Made by a program: the position numbers and the translations under genes. Under the pieces are notes generated by a model. The model ran no database searches. It was not told the DNA's origin and was given only the letters and a program-made list of their open reading frames with translations. From DASSUW01 sp963740605 (GTDB lineage Bacteria > Actinomycetota > Thermoleophilia > Solirubrobacterales > Solirubrobacteraceae), in NCBI GenBank assembly GCA_963740605.1, contig CAVUFC010000018.1:868001-932000 (forward strand): DNA of 64,000 nt, in the 5' to 3' direction. Shown here piece by piece: positions 40,867 through 49,415 of this stretch; position 1 is the stretch's first letter, and each line of letters begins with the position of its first letter.

Positions 40867-42164
40867 GGGTTGTAGACCTCCAGCGGCTTGAAGCCCTTCT
40901 TCGCCGGGTGACCCTTGGGGCGCCAGCCGTTGACCGCGTTGCCCCCGGCCCAGCCGAGCATGGTGTTGTACGTCGACTGGTTGAACACGTTCTTGCCCGT
41001 GCACGTGCCGATGGCGTTCCGATCCAGCACGGTGTCGGTCGGCGCGACCGTGAAGCAGTTGTTGCTGCCCTGACCGGCGTACACGATGTCGTACCGGTTG
41101 GTGTCGGTGCCGCCGCGCCCGAACGCGTTGCCCTTGACGATGTTGCCGTCGAAGGAGGCCGCCTCGGTGTGCTGCTTGAGCAGGAAGCTGTCGATGCCGG
41201 CCACGCCACCAAGGTAGTTGCCGAAGATCCGGTTGTTCTCGACCCGGTTCCCGCGGCCACCCAGGAACACGATGCCGGTGCCGATCGGCACAAGCGCAGA
41301 AGTGGCCTGGTCGTTCACGTGGAACGGCGGATGCCCCACGTGAAAGTTGAAGTTGTTCCAGAAGATGTCGTTGTCGACGATCACGTTGTTCTCGGGCGGC
41401 GGGAACTTCTCCGAGTCGAGCGCGTTCGGGACGATGCCGACGCCGTTGTTGTAGAAGCGGCTCTTGGTGATCGTGACGTAGCGCATGTTCGTGGCGCTGA
41501 AGCCGATCGGGCTGCCCCAGCCGTCGACGTCACGCACGATCGACTGCACCGGCTTGTCCTGCGGCGGCGTCTGCCCGATGTAGAAGGCGCCGTCGTTGAC
41601 GTAGTACGCCTCAGAGTGCAGCATCTTGCCGCCGATGGTGTTGAACGCGTAGAGGCCGTAGACGCCGGTCTGCTTCGCGACCAGGTGCGTGAACGTGTAG
41701 CCGTTGGCGTTCGTGACGAAGAAGCCGTTGCCCTTGTAGTTGCGGGCGAAGAAGCCGTCGACGGTGACCTTGTCGGCGTTGTTGATGAACACGCCGTTCT
41801 GCATGTTGCCCTTGGCCCGGAGCACGACCTTGCGGGGCTTCTTCGCGTTGCCGACCAGGCGCAGGTAGCGCTTGCCCTTGCCGTTGATCGTCACCGCCTC
41901 GCGGTAGACGCCGTTGCGCACGCGGATCGTGTCGCCGGCGCGTGCCTTGTTGACGGCCTTCTGGATCGAGCGGAAATCACACGCGTGCTTCTTGTGGCAC
42001 ACGGTGTACGTCTTGTGCGGCCCCTTCGGCTTCGGCTGAACCTTGCCGGGGTCCTTCGGGGCGGGGTAGGTCTGGGCGCTCGCGCCGGCGGGCACGAGCA
42101 GCGCGGCCGCCATCATGGCGGCGGGCGCGAGGCGCAGCATGTTGCGAATGGTGTTCTCCTCCAT
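40863..42164 (-). CDS. Secreted right-handed parallel beta-helix protein (NosD/pectate-lyase-like fold)
   Basis: The 433-residue protein has a signal peptide (APAAMMAAALLVPAGASA), then a long beta-helix (about 60-400) built of short repeats such as GNGFFVTNANGYTFTHL and ENNRIFGNYLGGVAG with Asn ladders. The region starts with CDFRSIQKAVNKARAGDTI, typical of proteins with NosD/PbH1 repeats. Such folds bind or cleave polysaccharides or, as NosD, help insert copper. Being between a multicopper oxidase and a cupredoxin, a copper-related role is possible but not shown. Confidence 0.8.
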   Translation of the reverse strand: MEENTIRNMLRLAPAAMMAAALLVPAGASAQTYPAPKDPGKVQPKPKGPHKTYTVCHKKHACDFRSIQKAVNKARAGDTIRVRNGVYREAVTINGKGKRYLRLVGNAKKPRKVVLRAKGNMQNGVFINNADKVTVDGFFARNYKGNGFFVTNANGYTFTHLVAKQTGVYGLYAFNTIGGKMLHSEAYYVNDGAFYIGQTPPQDKPVQSIVRDVDGWGSPIGFSATNMRYVTITKSRFYNNGVGIVPNALDSEKFPPPENNVIVDNDIFWNNFNFHVGHPPFHVNDQATSALVPIGTGIVFLGGRGNRVENNRIFGNYLGGVAGIDSFLLKQHTEAASFDGNIVKGNAFGRGGTDTNRYDIVYAGQGSNNCFTVAPTDTVLDRNAIGTCTGKNVFNQSTYNTMLGWAGGNAVNGWRPKGHPAKKGFKPLEVYNP

Positions 42165-43216
42165 TAAGGGTCCACCACGTACCAGCCCGCCATGCCCGCG
42201 TCCTGATGCGGGAACACGTGGCAGTGGTAGAGCCAGCGACCCGGGTTGTCCTCGATGAAACGGGCCGTGACCGATTCGTCCGGCCCCATCGGGGGGTTGT
42301 CGACGAAGGCCCCCGCGGGATCCCTCCAGCGGTGACCGTGGATGTGAAAGGTGTGGAAGTTCGCGTCCATGCCAAGGGCGTTGATCTCAACGTCCTGGCC
42401 GACCTTCGAGCGCAGCGTCGGCGTGTTGCCGGCGTACGCGCGGCCGTTGAAGCACTGCAAGTTCTGCGACCGGCCGGTGATCGGCGGCGGCAGCTGGTGT
42501 GCGAACAGGCAGTACACGACGTCCGGCCAGCGGACGCCCTTGGGACGTACGATGATCGAGCCGAACAGCCCGCGGAACGTGTTCAGCGTGTGGTTGGGGC
42601 CGTGGTCGTGATACGGCCACACGCCGGCCGACTCGGGCACGCACTCCCACTGGTAGGTGAACGTCTCGCCCGGGGCGATGAACCCGCCCGCGCGCGTGAA
42701 CGAGCCCATGTACGCGCCGTCGTACTCGGGGCTGTACTTGACCCCGTGCGGATGGACGGTGACCGCCTGGTTGAGCTTGGTGTCGGCGTTGCGGAAGTGC
42801 ACGACGATCACGTCGCCGACCTCCGCCACCAGCGTCGGCCCCGGGATGTTCACCGCGTGCTTGTACTCGGCGAATCCGGCCGTCATCTCGCGATACATGA
42901 ACGCGCGATAGGAGTTGCGGCTCGTCAGCTTGCGGTTGTGCCACTCGTCCTTGCGCAGCGGAGTGATCTCCCAGTTGCGCGTCTCGGCCTGCAGCCAGTA
43001 CTCGCGGCGGATGCCACCGGGCTGCGGCTGGATCTGCGGCACGTCCTCCGCCGCGGCGAACTTCGGCCGCGTCACGCGCGCGGCGACCGCGTCGGCACGG
43101 CCGAGCGCCTTCGGCGAATCGACCGCGACCTCCTCGCCGCCGATCGTGCACAGCAGCGCCGCGCCGCCCGCAAGACCGAAGAAGGAACGGCGTGTAGTCG
43201 GGCTCGGCTGGGTCAT
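42164..43216 (-). CDS. Tat-exported multicopper oxidase
   Basis: The 350-residue protein begins MTQPSPTTRRSFFGLAGGAA, a Tat signal, so it is exported folded. All four copper motifs are present: VTVHPHGVKY, WPYHDHGPNH, FHTFHIHGHRW and HCHVFPHQDAGM, which hold the type 1 site and the trinuclear cluster. It is short for a three-domain laccase and fits a two-domain enzyme. It oxidises phenols or metal ions with oxygen. The ATG at 43216 is chosen over one 25 codons upstream that would cross the operator. It faces the TetR gene across 53 bases. Confidence 0.9.
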   Translation of the reverse strand: MTQPSPTTRRSFFGLAGGAALLCTIGGEEVAVDSPKALGRADAVAARVTRPKFAAAEDVPQIQPQPGGIRREYWLQAETRNWEITPLRKDEWHNRKLTSRNSYRAFMYREMTAGFAEYKHAVNIPGPTLVAEVGDVIVVHFRNADTKLNQAVTVHPHGVKYSPEYDGAYMGSFTRAGGFIAPGETFTYQWECVPESAGVWPYHDHGPNHTLNTFRGLFGSIIVRPKGVRWPDVVYCLFAHQLPPPITGRSQNLQCFNGRAYAGNTPTLRSKVGQDVEINALGMDANFHTFHIHGHRWRDPAGAFVDNPPMGPDESVTARFIEDNPGRWLYHCHVFPHQDAGMAGWYVVDP

Positions 43217-43239
43217 CGGCGGCGAAGAAGAGTAGTACA

Positions 43240-43253
43240 AGTACGAACGTACT
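43240..43253. promoter_or_regulatory. Palindromic operator AGTACGAACGTACT between tetR and the oxidase operon
   Basis: A 14-base stretch, AGTACG-AA-CGTACT, is a perfect inverted repeat in the 53-base divergent gap. A TAAGAT -10-like box for the tetR gene follows at 43257-43262. This is the natural site for the TetR protein to control itself and the copper operon. Confidence 0.65.
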
Positions 43254-43269
43254 GGATAAGATTCGTCAG

Positions 43270-43866
43270 GTGCCTGCCGCAACCGGCTCACGCGCCGAGG
43301 CCTCAGAGCGTGTTCGTGACGCGATCGTCGCCGCGACCGTGCGCATCGCCGCGAGCGAGGGTGTCGCCTCCATCACACACCGCCGCGTCGCCACCGAGGC
43401 AGGGGTGTCGCTGTCCTCGACGACGTGGCACTTCGCGACCAAGGCGGACATCCTCGAGGCCGCTCTGCGCTGGACGGCGGAGCGCGAGGTCACGCGCATC
43501 AGCGAGATCGCCGACCGGCTCGACGGCACCGACTTCGACCCGGCGGCATGGGCGCAGGAGCTCGCCGACTGGCTGCTCGAGCAGGTGACCGGCGAGCGCG
43601 AGGTCGCGGTCGCGTTGTACCGGCTGCAGATCGAGCTGCTCGGCTCGCCGCAGGCACGCGAGGTGCACCGCCAGTGGGGCCGCGAGCTGCAGGCGCTGGG
43701 CGAGCGCGCGATGGAACAGTCGGGCACGCTCACGCCCGAGCTCGACCTCCGCCTCGTGGTCGCGGCGCTCGACGGCCTGCGCCTCAGCGTGCTGACCTCG
43801 GGCGAGCACGAGGTCGAGTGGCTGCGCCCCGCCGTGCACAGGCAGCTGCGCGCGCTGCTCGGCTGA
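43270..43866 (+). CDS. TetR/AcrR-family transcriptional regulator
   Basis: The 198-residue protein has an N-terminal helix-turn-helix (about 20-65: ITHRRVATEAGVSLSSTTWHF) of the TetR type and a helical ligand domain with no recognised motif. It likely represses the divergent multicopper oxidase operon and itself through the palindrome at 43240. Start is GTG at 43270, right after a likely -10 box, so translation may begin at the first base of the message. Confidence 0.88.
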   Translation: MPAATGSRAEASERVRDAIVAATVRIAASEGVASITHRRVATEAGVSLSSTTWHFATKADILEAALRWTAEREVTRISEIADRLDGTDFDPAAWAQELADWLLEQVTGEREVAVALYRLQIELLGSPQAREVHRQWGRELQALGERAMEQSGTLTPELDLRLVVAALDGLRLSVLTSGEHEVEWLRPAVHRQLRALLG

Positions 43867-43880
43867 GGTACGGTCCCCAC

Positions 43881-44096
43881 ATGGCGTCTCCCGCGCGCCT
43901 CACCGCGGAGTGCCCGCGTTGCGGGCAGGTGTTCGAGACATGGGCGCTCGGCACACCCGATCTCGACGCAGATCCGGCCCTCGGCGACCCCGGCTGGATG
44001 TTCGCCCAGGCCGAGGCGACGTGTCCCCACTGCGGGCACACGGGCTGCTGCTCGGGCCTGGCTGCCGAGCGGGAGGCCTGGCGCACCGACCATTGA
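43881..44096 (+). CDS. Small zinc-ribbon protein, function unknown
   Basis: The 71-residue protein has CPRC (residues 11-14) and CPHC (about 48-51), a likely zinc ribbon, plus a further CC pair near residue 56. Codon usage follows the strong third-position GC of real genes here. It comes 14 bases after tetR and may be co-transcribed. Confidence 0.6.
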   Translation: MASPARLTAECPRCGQVFETWALGTPDLDADPALGDPGWMFAQAEATCPHCGHTGCCSGLAAEREAWRTDH

Positions 44097-44133
44097 GTGC
44101 AGTTTTCCCGTCGTTTGCCGATCTTGTGGGGCA

Positions 44134-46020
44134 ATGGCGGAGAGCGACGCCGCACTCGAGCGACTTCCGTGGACAGTCGAGGCCTCGCGCCTCGCGCGCG
44201 TGGTTGCGGCTGCGCGCGCTTGGCTGCCGAAGGGCCAGCTGCTCCCCGAGCACATCCTGCGCCGCCGGCACCAGACGATCGTGTGGCTGCTGTGGGCGCA
44301 CGTCGTCGGCCTGACGATCTTCGGCCTCTTCATGGGGCAGACGCCGCGCCACATGGCCGTCGAGGGCACGCTGATGGCGATCCCGGCGGTGATGGCGACG
44401 TCCGAATGGGTCGGCCTGCGCCTGCGCGTGGCCGCCGCCTCGTTCGGCCTGATCACCGCCTCGGCGATGCTCGTGCACCTCTCCAACGGCGTGGTCGAGG
44501 CGCACTTCCACTTCTTCGTGATGATCGGCGTCCTCACGCTCTACCAGGACTGGATGGCGTTCGGGATCGCGATCGGCTACGTCGTCGCCCATCACGGCAT
44601 CGTCGGCGTCATCGCCCCGGAACATGTCTATAACCACGCCGACGCGATTGCGCATCCGTGGCGCTGGGCAATGATCCACGGCGGGTTCGTGCTCGCCGCC
44701 AGCGCCGCGCACGTCGTCGCCTGGCGCACCAACGAGAACCAGCTGCTGCGGGACCCGCTCACCGGGCTGCCGAGCCGCCTGCTGTTCAGCAACCGCGTGA
44801 CGCAGGCGCTCGACCGCCTGCAACGCCGCCGCGGCAGCCACGTCGCCGTGCTGTTCCTCGACCTCGACCGCTTCAAGGTCATCAACGACAGCCTCGGCCA
44901 CGCGGCCGGCGACAAGCTGATCGTCGCGGTCGCCGAGCGCCTCCGCCACGCGCTGCGCCGGCACGAGACCGTCTCGCGATTCGGCGGCGACGAGTTCGCG
45001 ATCCTGTGCGAGGACATCCGTGACGAGCAGGATGCGATCGCGGTCGGCGAGCGGATCCTGCGCGCGTTCAGCACTCCGTTCCACCTCACGCACGGCGACG
45101 CGGTCTCGTCCGCCAGCCTCGGCATCGCGCTCGCGGCCGACCCGGACGTCGACGTCGGCAATCTGATCCGCGACGCCGACGCGGCGATGTACCGCGCCAA
45201 GGAGGCCGGCGGCGGGCGGCTGATGCTGTTCGACGAGGTCACCCGCCAGCGCGCGCTCACCCGCCTGCACACCGAGAGCGCGATCCGCCGCGCGATCGAG
45301 CACGAGGAGTTCCGCGTCTTCTTCCAGCCCGAGGTGTCGGTCGAGACCGGCGCCATCGTCGGCGTGGAGGCGCTCGTGCGCTGGGAGCACCCCGAGGACG
45401 GTCTCGTCGGGCCGGACCGCTTCATCGCGCTCGCCGAGGAGACCGGCCTGATCGTCCCGATCGGCACCTGGGTGCTCCACGAGGCCTGCCGGCTCGCCCG
45501 CTGCTGGCAGGAGGAGCGCCACGATCCGCTCGTCGTGCGTGTCAACGTCTCCGCGCGGCAGCTCGCCGCCGACGACCTGATCGACGTCGTCGCCGGCGCG
45601 CTCGAGCGCAGCGGCATGGACCCTTCGCAGCTCTGCCTCGAGGTCACCGAGAGTGTGCTCGTCGAGGACCCCGAGGCATCGGCTGACAAGCTCGCCGCGC
45701 TCAAGGCGCTCGGCCTCAAGATCGCCGTCGACGACTTCGGGACCGGCTATTCATCGCTCGAGTACCTGCGGCGCTTCCCGGTCGACTGCGTGAAGATCGA
45801 CCGCTCGTTCGTGCGCGGCATCCCGCACTCGAGCGAGGACGTCGCGATCGTCAACGCGGTGATCGAGCTCGGGCACGCGCTGGGGCTGTCGGTCACCGCC
45901 GAGGGCGTCGAGACCGCCGAGCAGCTCGGCAATCTCCAGAACACGGGCTGCGACACGGCTCAGGGCTTCCTGTTCAGCCGCCCCGAGCATCCGGACGTCG
46001 TCACACGCCTGCTGCGTTAG
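44134..46020 (+). CDS. Membrane GGDEF-EAL protein (cyclic di-GMP synthase/phosphodiesterase)
   Basis: The 628-residue protein has a membrane sensor part of about five helices (residues 45-195), a GGDEF domain with the intact signature GGDEF at 284-288 (SRFGGDEFAIL), and an EAL domain starting near 385 with EAL at 412-414, the conserved NVSARQL, DDFGTGYSSLEYL and AEGVETAEQ. Both catalytic halves appear complete, so it could make or break cyclic di-GMP depending on a signal. The His-rich membrane region (AHFHFFVM, VAHHGIVG) may bind a ligand. Monocistronic as far as can be seen. Confidence 0.92.
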   Translation: MAESDAALERLPWTVEASRLARVVAAARAWLPKGQLLPEHILRRRHQTIVWLLWAHVVGLTIFGLFMGQTPRHMAVEGTLMAIPAVMATSEWVGLRLRVAAASFGLITASAMLVHLSNGVVEAHFHFFVMIGVLTLYQDWMAFGIAIGYVVAHHGIVGVIAPEHVYNHADAIAHPWRWAMIHGGFVLAASAAHVVAWRTNENQLLRDPLTGLPSRLLFSNRVTQALDRLQRRRGSHVAVLFLDLDRFKVINDSLGHAAGDKLIVAVAERLRHALRRHETVSRFGGDEFAILCEDIRDEQDAIAVGERILRAFSTPFHLTHGDAVSSASLGIALAADPDVDVGNLIRDADAAMYRAKEAGGGRLMLFDEVTRQRALTRLHTESAIRRAIEHEEFRVFFQPEVSVETGAIVGVEALVRWEHPEDGLVGPDRFIALAEETGLIVPIGTWVLHEACRLARCWQEERHDPLVVRVNVSARQLAADDLIDVVAGALERSGMDPSQLCLEVTESVLVEDPEASADKLAALKALGLKIAVDDFGTGYSSLEYLRRFPVDCVKIDRSFVRGIPHSSEDVAIVNAVIELGHALGLSVTAEGVETAEQLGNLQNTGCDTAQGFLFSRPEHPDVVTRLLR

Positions 46021-46031
46021 TCTCGCCCTTC

Positions 46032-46394
46032 ATGGACCTCGAGGGCGTCACCATCCGCCGCCGCGAGGACCTCGAGCGCACCGGCAACTGGCTGCTCGTC
46101 CGCCGCTCGCTCGGGGTCGACTCGTTCGGCATGAACCTGGTCGAGATCGCGCCGGGCGAGCGGATACCCGAGCACGACGAGACCGGGCGCGACCAGGAAG
46201 AGGTCTTCCTCGTGCTCGACGGCTCGCCGAGCCTGGTCGTCGACGGGCGCGAGATCGAGACGCCGGCGGGCACGTTCGCCCGGCTCGACCCCCACCTGTC
46301 GCGCACCGTCGTCAACCACGGCGACGAGCCGGCATCGGTCCTGATCATCTCGGCGCCGCGGACCAGCGGCTACGAGCCGATGGACTGGGCCTGA
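46032..46394 (+). CDS. Cupin-domain protein
   Basis: The 120-residue protein has a single cupin barrel: GERIPEHDETGRDQEEVFLV with the metal His/Glu cluster and a second motif PAGTFARLDPHLSRTVVN. It could bind a metal and a small molecule; no specific function can be given. Its last 25 bases overlap the end of the convergent DoxX gene, an unusual long overlap. Confidence 0.78.
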   Translation: MDLEGVTIRRREDLERTGNWLLVRRSLGVDSFGMNLVEIAPGERIPEHDETGRDQEEVFLVLDGSPSLVVDGREIETPAGTFARLDPHLSRTVVNHGDEPASVLIISAPRTSGYEPMDWA

Positions 46395-46813
46395 CCGAGC
46401 GGCGCCACTCGGGTCGCGGCTCGCTGCGTGCTGCCGACCTCCGACCAGGCGAGCCGCGCCAGAGTGAGCGCACCGAGCATCAGCCCGAAGTCGCGCAACG
46501 CGATGTCGCCGTAGCCGCCGACCAGCAGCAGGTTGACGATGATGCCGCCGAGCCAGCCGGCGACCAGCACACTGCCGTAGCGGGGCGCGATCGCCACGAC
46601 ACAACCGGCGGCGATCTCGATCACGCCGACGATCGACATTCCCGTGTCGGCGTCGCCGGGCAGCAGGCTGTTGAACTCGCTCGACAGGTAGTGCGTCCAA
46701 TCGTCGGTGAGGACGTTGGCGAACTTGTCGAGGCCGAACAGGATCGGCGCGACCGTGAAGGCGATCCGCAGCATCAGGAACGCCTGCCGGGCGGCCGTAG
46801 TTGAGTCAGTCAT
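46370..46813 (-). CDS. DoxX-family membrane protein
   Basis: The 147-residue protein has four hydrophobic segments with the DoxX-like opening ARQAFLMLRIAFTVAPILFGLDKFANVL. Members are quinone- or redox-related membrane proteins of poorly known role. It is the third gene of a set with an ECF sigma factor and its anti-sigma factor, overlapping the latter by eight bases, so it may be a target or part of the signal pathway. Confidence 0.78.
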   Translation of the reverse strand: MTDSTTAARQAFLMLRIAFTVAPILFGLDKFANVLTDDWTHYLSSEFNSLLPGDADTGMSIVGVIEIAAGCVVAIAPRYGSVLVAGWLGGIIVNLLLVGGYGDIALRDFGLMLGALTLARLAWSEVGSTQRAATRVAPLGQAQSIGS

Positions 46814-47003
46814 GCTCGGTTCGCGCGGCGTCGCCGTCTTCTCTTACGAGCGCGAGCAGGCTTTCGTAATCCTCCCGACAGGCCGGGCAGCCATCGAGAT
46901 GCGCGGCCATGCCGGGCACGGCGCGGCCCTCGACGTACGCGTCGAGATGCTCGAAGCATTCCTCGCAGCTGACCTCGGGGCCGGTGGGGCCGAGCAGGCT
47001 CAT
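46806..47003 (-). CDS. Zinc-binding anti-sigma factor (ZAS type), short
   Basis: The 65-residue protein carries the HxxxCxxC motif (AAHLDGCPACRE) after an upstream CEECFEHLDAYVEG, the pattern of zinc-containing anti-sigma domains. There is no membrane helix, so it is probably cytosolic. It overlaps the sigma factor stop by four bases, the usual partner arrangement, and likely holds that sigma factor inactive until zinc thiols are oxidised. Confidence 0.8.
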   Translation of the reverse strand: MSLLGPTGPEVSCEECFEHLDAYVEGRAVPGMAAHLDGCPACREDYESLLALVREDGDAARTEHD

Positions 47004-47569
47004 GACTCACCTCCGATCGCCGCGCGCAACTTGCGCCGGGCGTCATGCAGCGTCTTGTAGAGCGCGCCGCGGGTGCTGCCGAGCCGCTCGGCGAGCACGT
47101 CGATCGGCACGCCGTTGAGCGCCAGCGCGATGAACACCTGGCGCTGGTGATCGGTCAGCACCGTGCGCATCGCGTCACGGACCGCGATCAGCACCTCGGC
47201 GTCCTCGACCGTCTGCTGAGCGGTCGGCCCGCCGTCGTGCAGAACGAAGTCCTCGAGCGGCACCTCGCGGTCCTGCCACGCACGGCGGCGCGCCTTCACG
47301 CCCGCTTCGAGCAGCGCGAACTTGTACGCCCAGGTCGTGAAGCGGCTCTGCCCGCGGAACGTGTCCAGCTTGCGGAGCAGTGCGACCATTGCGTCGTTCG
47401 CCGCCTGCGCCGCGAGGTCCTCGGCCTCGTCGTAGGGGAGGCGGCGGCGGTGCAGCTCGAAGCGCGCCGCCTTGAGCAGCAGCGCGTGCAGCTCGGCCAT
47501 CGCGTCGCCGCGCCCTGCGCGCAGGGCGCCGATCGACAGCGCGCGCGTCTCCTCGGCCACTGGCGACAT
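47000..47569 (-). CDS. ECF-type RNA polymerase sigma factor
   Basis: The 189-residue protein has sigma region 2 (AEDLAAQAANDAMVALLRKL, then SRFTTWAYKFALLEA) and region 4 (LTDHQRQVFIALALNGVPID and LAERLGSTRGALYKTLHDAR). It directs RNA polymerase to stress promoters and is controlled by the adjacent anti-sigma gene. ATG at 47569. No copy of its own promoter motif could be confirmed. Confidence 0.88.
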   Translation of the reverse strand: MSPVAEETRALSIGALRAGRGDAMAELHALLLKAARFELHRRRLPYDEAEDLAAQAANDAMVALLRKLDTFRGQSRFTTWAYKFALLEAGVKARRRAWQDREVPLEDFVLHDGGPTAQQTVEDAEVLIAVRDAMRTVLTDHQRQVFIALALNGVPIDVLAERLGSTRGALYKTLHDARRKLRAAIGGES

Positions 47570-47600
47570 CCTCCCCTTGGCGTCGCCGCGGCGCGACTTC

Positions 47601-48038
47601 TTACCGGATCACTTCGCAGATCACGCTGCGCCGCAGCCGCCGGCATGGGCGGCGGCCGCTGATGACGACGACGTCGTAGCCGCCCTCGTCCACGAGGTCC
47701 GCGAGCGTGCGACCCGTGCGGCCGTGCAACACCCGCGTGGTCAGCGAGACGTTCGCCGGCACCTCGTCCCGGGCCGCGGCGAGCAGGCGCATCATCTCGC
47801 GCTCGGCATCGCGCTTCAGCGAGTCGGGGGAGCAGGGGAGCACCATCATCCCGAAGCCCGTGTAGAGCTTGGGATCGGGGATCACCGCCACGATCGAGAG
47901 GAGTGCGGAGTGCGCGACGGCGAGCTCGATCGCGCGGTCGAGCGCGGGCCAGTCGTTGGCGGAGCCGCCGACCGAGAGGAGGATCCTGTGGATCCCCTGC
48001 GTCTCCTCCTGCGTTGCCCGGTCAAGCGCTTCGAGCAC
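47601..48038 (-). CDS. UspA-family universal stress protein
   Basis: The 145-residue protein has the UspA opening HRILLSVGGSANDWPALDRA and the late VLHGRTGRTLADLVDEGGYD with a Gly-rich ATP-loop-like end (VVVISGRRPCRRLRR). The GTG at 48038 is chosen because a good promoter lies just before it on the coding strand (TTGACT at 48077-48072, CAGACT at 48054-48049, 17 bases apart); a longer frame would start inside the divergent MarR gene. It shares the divergent gap with marR. Confidence 0.75.
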   Translation of the reverse strand: MLEALDRATQEETQGIHRILLSVGGSANDWPALDRAIELAVAHSALLSIVAVIPDPKLYTGFGMMVLPCSPDSLKRDAEREMMRLLAAARDEVPANVSLTTRVLHGRTGRTLADLVDEGGYDVVVISGRRPCRRLRRSVICEVIR

Positions 48039-48048
48039 TGCCCGGTAA

Positions 48049-48088
48049 AGTCTGACACGGAGATGGTCTGTAGTCAAGACGATCTTGA
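48049..48088. promoter_or_regulatory. Divergent uspA/marR promoter region with TCAAGACGATCTTGA operator
   Basis: A 15-base perfect palindrome, TCAAGA-CGA-TCTTGA (48074-48088), overlaps the -35 of the uspA promoter and the weak -35 of the marR promoter, whose -10 TACGAT is at 48094-48099. A MarR dimer bound here would block both genes. Confidence 0.65.
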
Positions 48089-48105
48089 TGCGGTACGATT
48101 TGGTC

Positions 48106-48564
48106 GTGTCAGTCGTCTCCGTACCGCCGCTTCCCGAGTCGCTCACGCACTGGCCGGGTTACCTCGCGGCGTTCATCGCGGAGCACGCGACGGAGCGGTT
48201 CGAGCGCGCGCTCGCCGATCAGCGGATCCGCACCAAGCACGCGTCGGTCCTCGCAGTGATCGACGCCGAGGGCGCGATGTCCCAGCGCGAACTGTGCCGG
48301 CGGCTGCAGATCGACAAGAGCCCGATGGTGGGCCTGGTCGACGATCTCGAGCAGCTCGGCCTCGCCGAGCGCCGCCGCAGCGACTCCGATCGCCGCGTCC
48401 AGGCGATCAGCCTCACCGGCAAGGGCCGCGTCGCGGTCGCCCGCGTGATGCAGATCGCCGAGATGGAGAACGACCGCACGTTCGGCGTGCTCGACGACGA
48501 CGAGCGCGACGAGCTCCACAAGCTGCTGCTGAAGGTCGCCGAGGCGACCGTCGACTTGCGGTAG
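48106..48564 (+). CDS. MarR-family transcriptional regulator
   Basis: The 152-residue protein has the MarR winged helix: AMSQRELCRRLQIDKSPMVG for the HTH, then ERRRSDSDRRVQAISLTGKG for the wing. The start is taken at the GTG at 48106, about seven bases after a TACGAT -10 box; an ATG seven codons upstream (48085) lies within the promoter. It probably controls itself and the divergent UspA gene. Confidence 0.87.
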   Translation: MSVVSVPPLPESLTHWPGYLAAFIAEHATERFERALADQRIRTKHASVLAVIDAEGAMSQRELCRRLQIDKSPMVGLVDDLEQLGLAERRRSDSDRRVQAISLTGKGRVAVARVMQIAEMENDRTFGVLDDDERDELHKLLLKVAEATVDLR

Positions 48565-48602
48565 ACCCGGCGCCGGGCTCCTGGGGAGGAGGCCCGGCGC
48601 CA

Positions 48603-49415
48603 ATGGGTCGCCATGATGCGCGGGTGGGCTTCGACGAAGACATCACCGCCTACTACGACCGCGGGGAGGAGGACGGCCGGCTGCGGAGCTGGGGGCGGCT
48701 GGAGTTCGTCCGCACGCAGGAGCTGCTCGCGCGCTTCCTCCCGCCCGCGCCCGCCGTCGTGCTCGATGTCGGCGGCGGCCCGGGCGCCTACGCCGCGTGG
48801 CTAGCCGGTCTCGGGTATCAAGTGCACCTGCTCGACCCGGTCGCGCTGCACGTCGAGCAGGCTCGCGAGCTGGGCGTGATCGCCTCGGTCGGCGACGCCC
48901 GCGCGCTGCCGTTCGCCGACGCGAGCGCTGACGCGGTGATCCTGCTCGGGCCGCTCTACCACCTGGTCGACGCGGACGACCGGATGCAGGCTCTGGCCGA
49001 GGCACGGCGCGTGCTGCGTCCGGGCGGCGTGCTCGCAGCGGCGGCGATCTCGCGCTTCGCGTCGACGATCGACGGGCTGCAGAAGGGCTACATGACCGCA
49101 CCGGAGTTCGAGCAGATGGTCGAGCGCGTGCTGCGCGGCGGCGCGCACGCAAACCCGGATCGCCACCCGGCCTGGTTCACGACGGCGTACATGCACATCC
49201 CGGACGACCTCGCACGCGAGGTGCGCGACGCGGGCTTCTCGCTCACCGCGCTGCTGGCGGTCGAGGGCGTCGGCCAGTGGCTGGCGGACTTCGACGACTG
49301 GCTCGACGACCCCGCGCGGCGCGAGGTCCTGCTGCGGTCGATCCGCCGCGTCGAGGCCGAGCCGAGCCTGCTCGGCGCCAGCCCGCACCTGCTCGCTGTC
49401 GGGATCAATCCATGA
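48603..49415 (+). CDS. Class I SAM-dependent methyltransferase
   Basis: The 270-residue protein has the SAM-binding glycine motif VVLDVGGGPGAYAAWLAG, the acidic end of strand 2 (VHLLDPVALH), VGDARALPF, and LLGPLYHL. It methylates an unidentified small molecule. ATG at 48603 is used; a GTG at 48624 is also possible. Its end overlaps the end of the convergent response regulator by 11 bases. Confidence 0.85.
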   Translation: MGRHDARVGFDEDITAYYDRGEEDGRLRSWGRLEFVRTQELLARFLPPAPAVVLDVGGGPGAYAAWLAGLGYQVHLLDPVALHVEQARELGVIASVGDARALPFADASADAVILLGPLYHLVDADDRMQALAEARRVLRPGGVLAAAAISRFASTIDGLQKGYMTAPEFEQMVERVLRGGAHANPDRHPAWFTTAYMHIPDDLAREVRDAGFSLTALLAVEGVGQWLADFDDWLDDPARREVLLRSIRRVEAEPSLLGASPHLLAVGINP

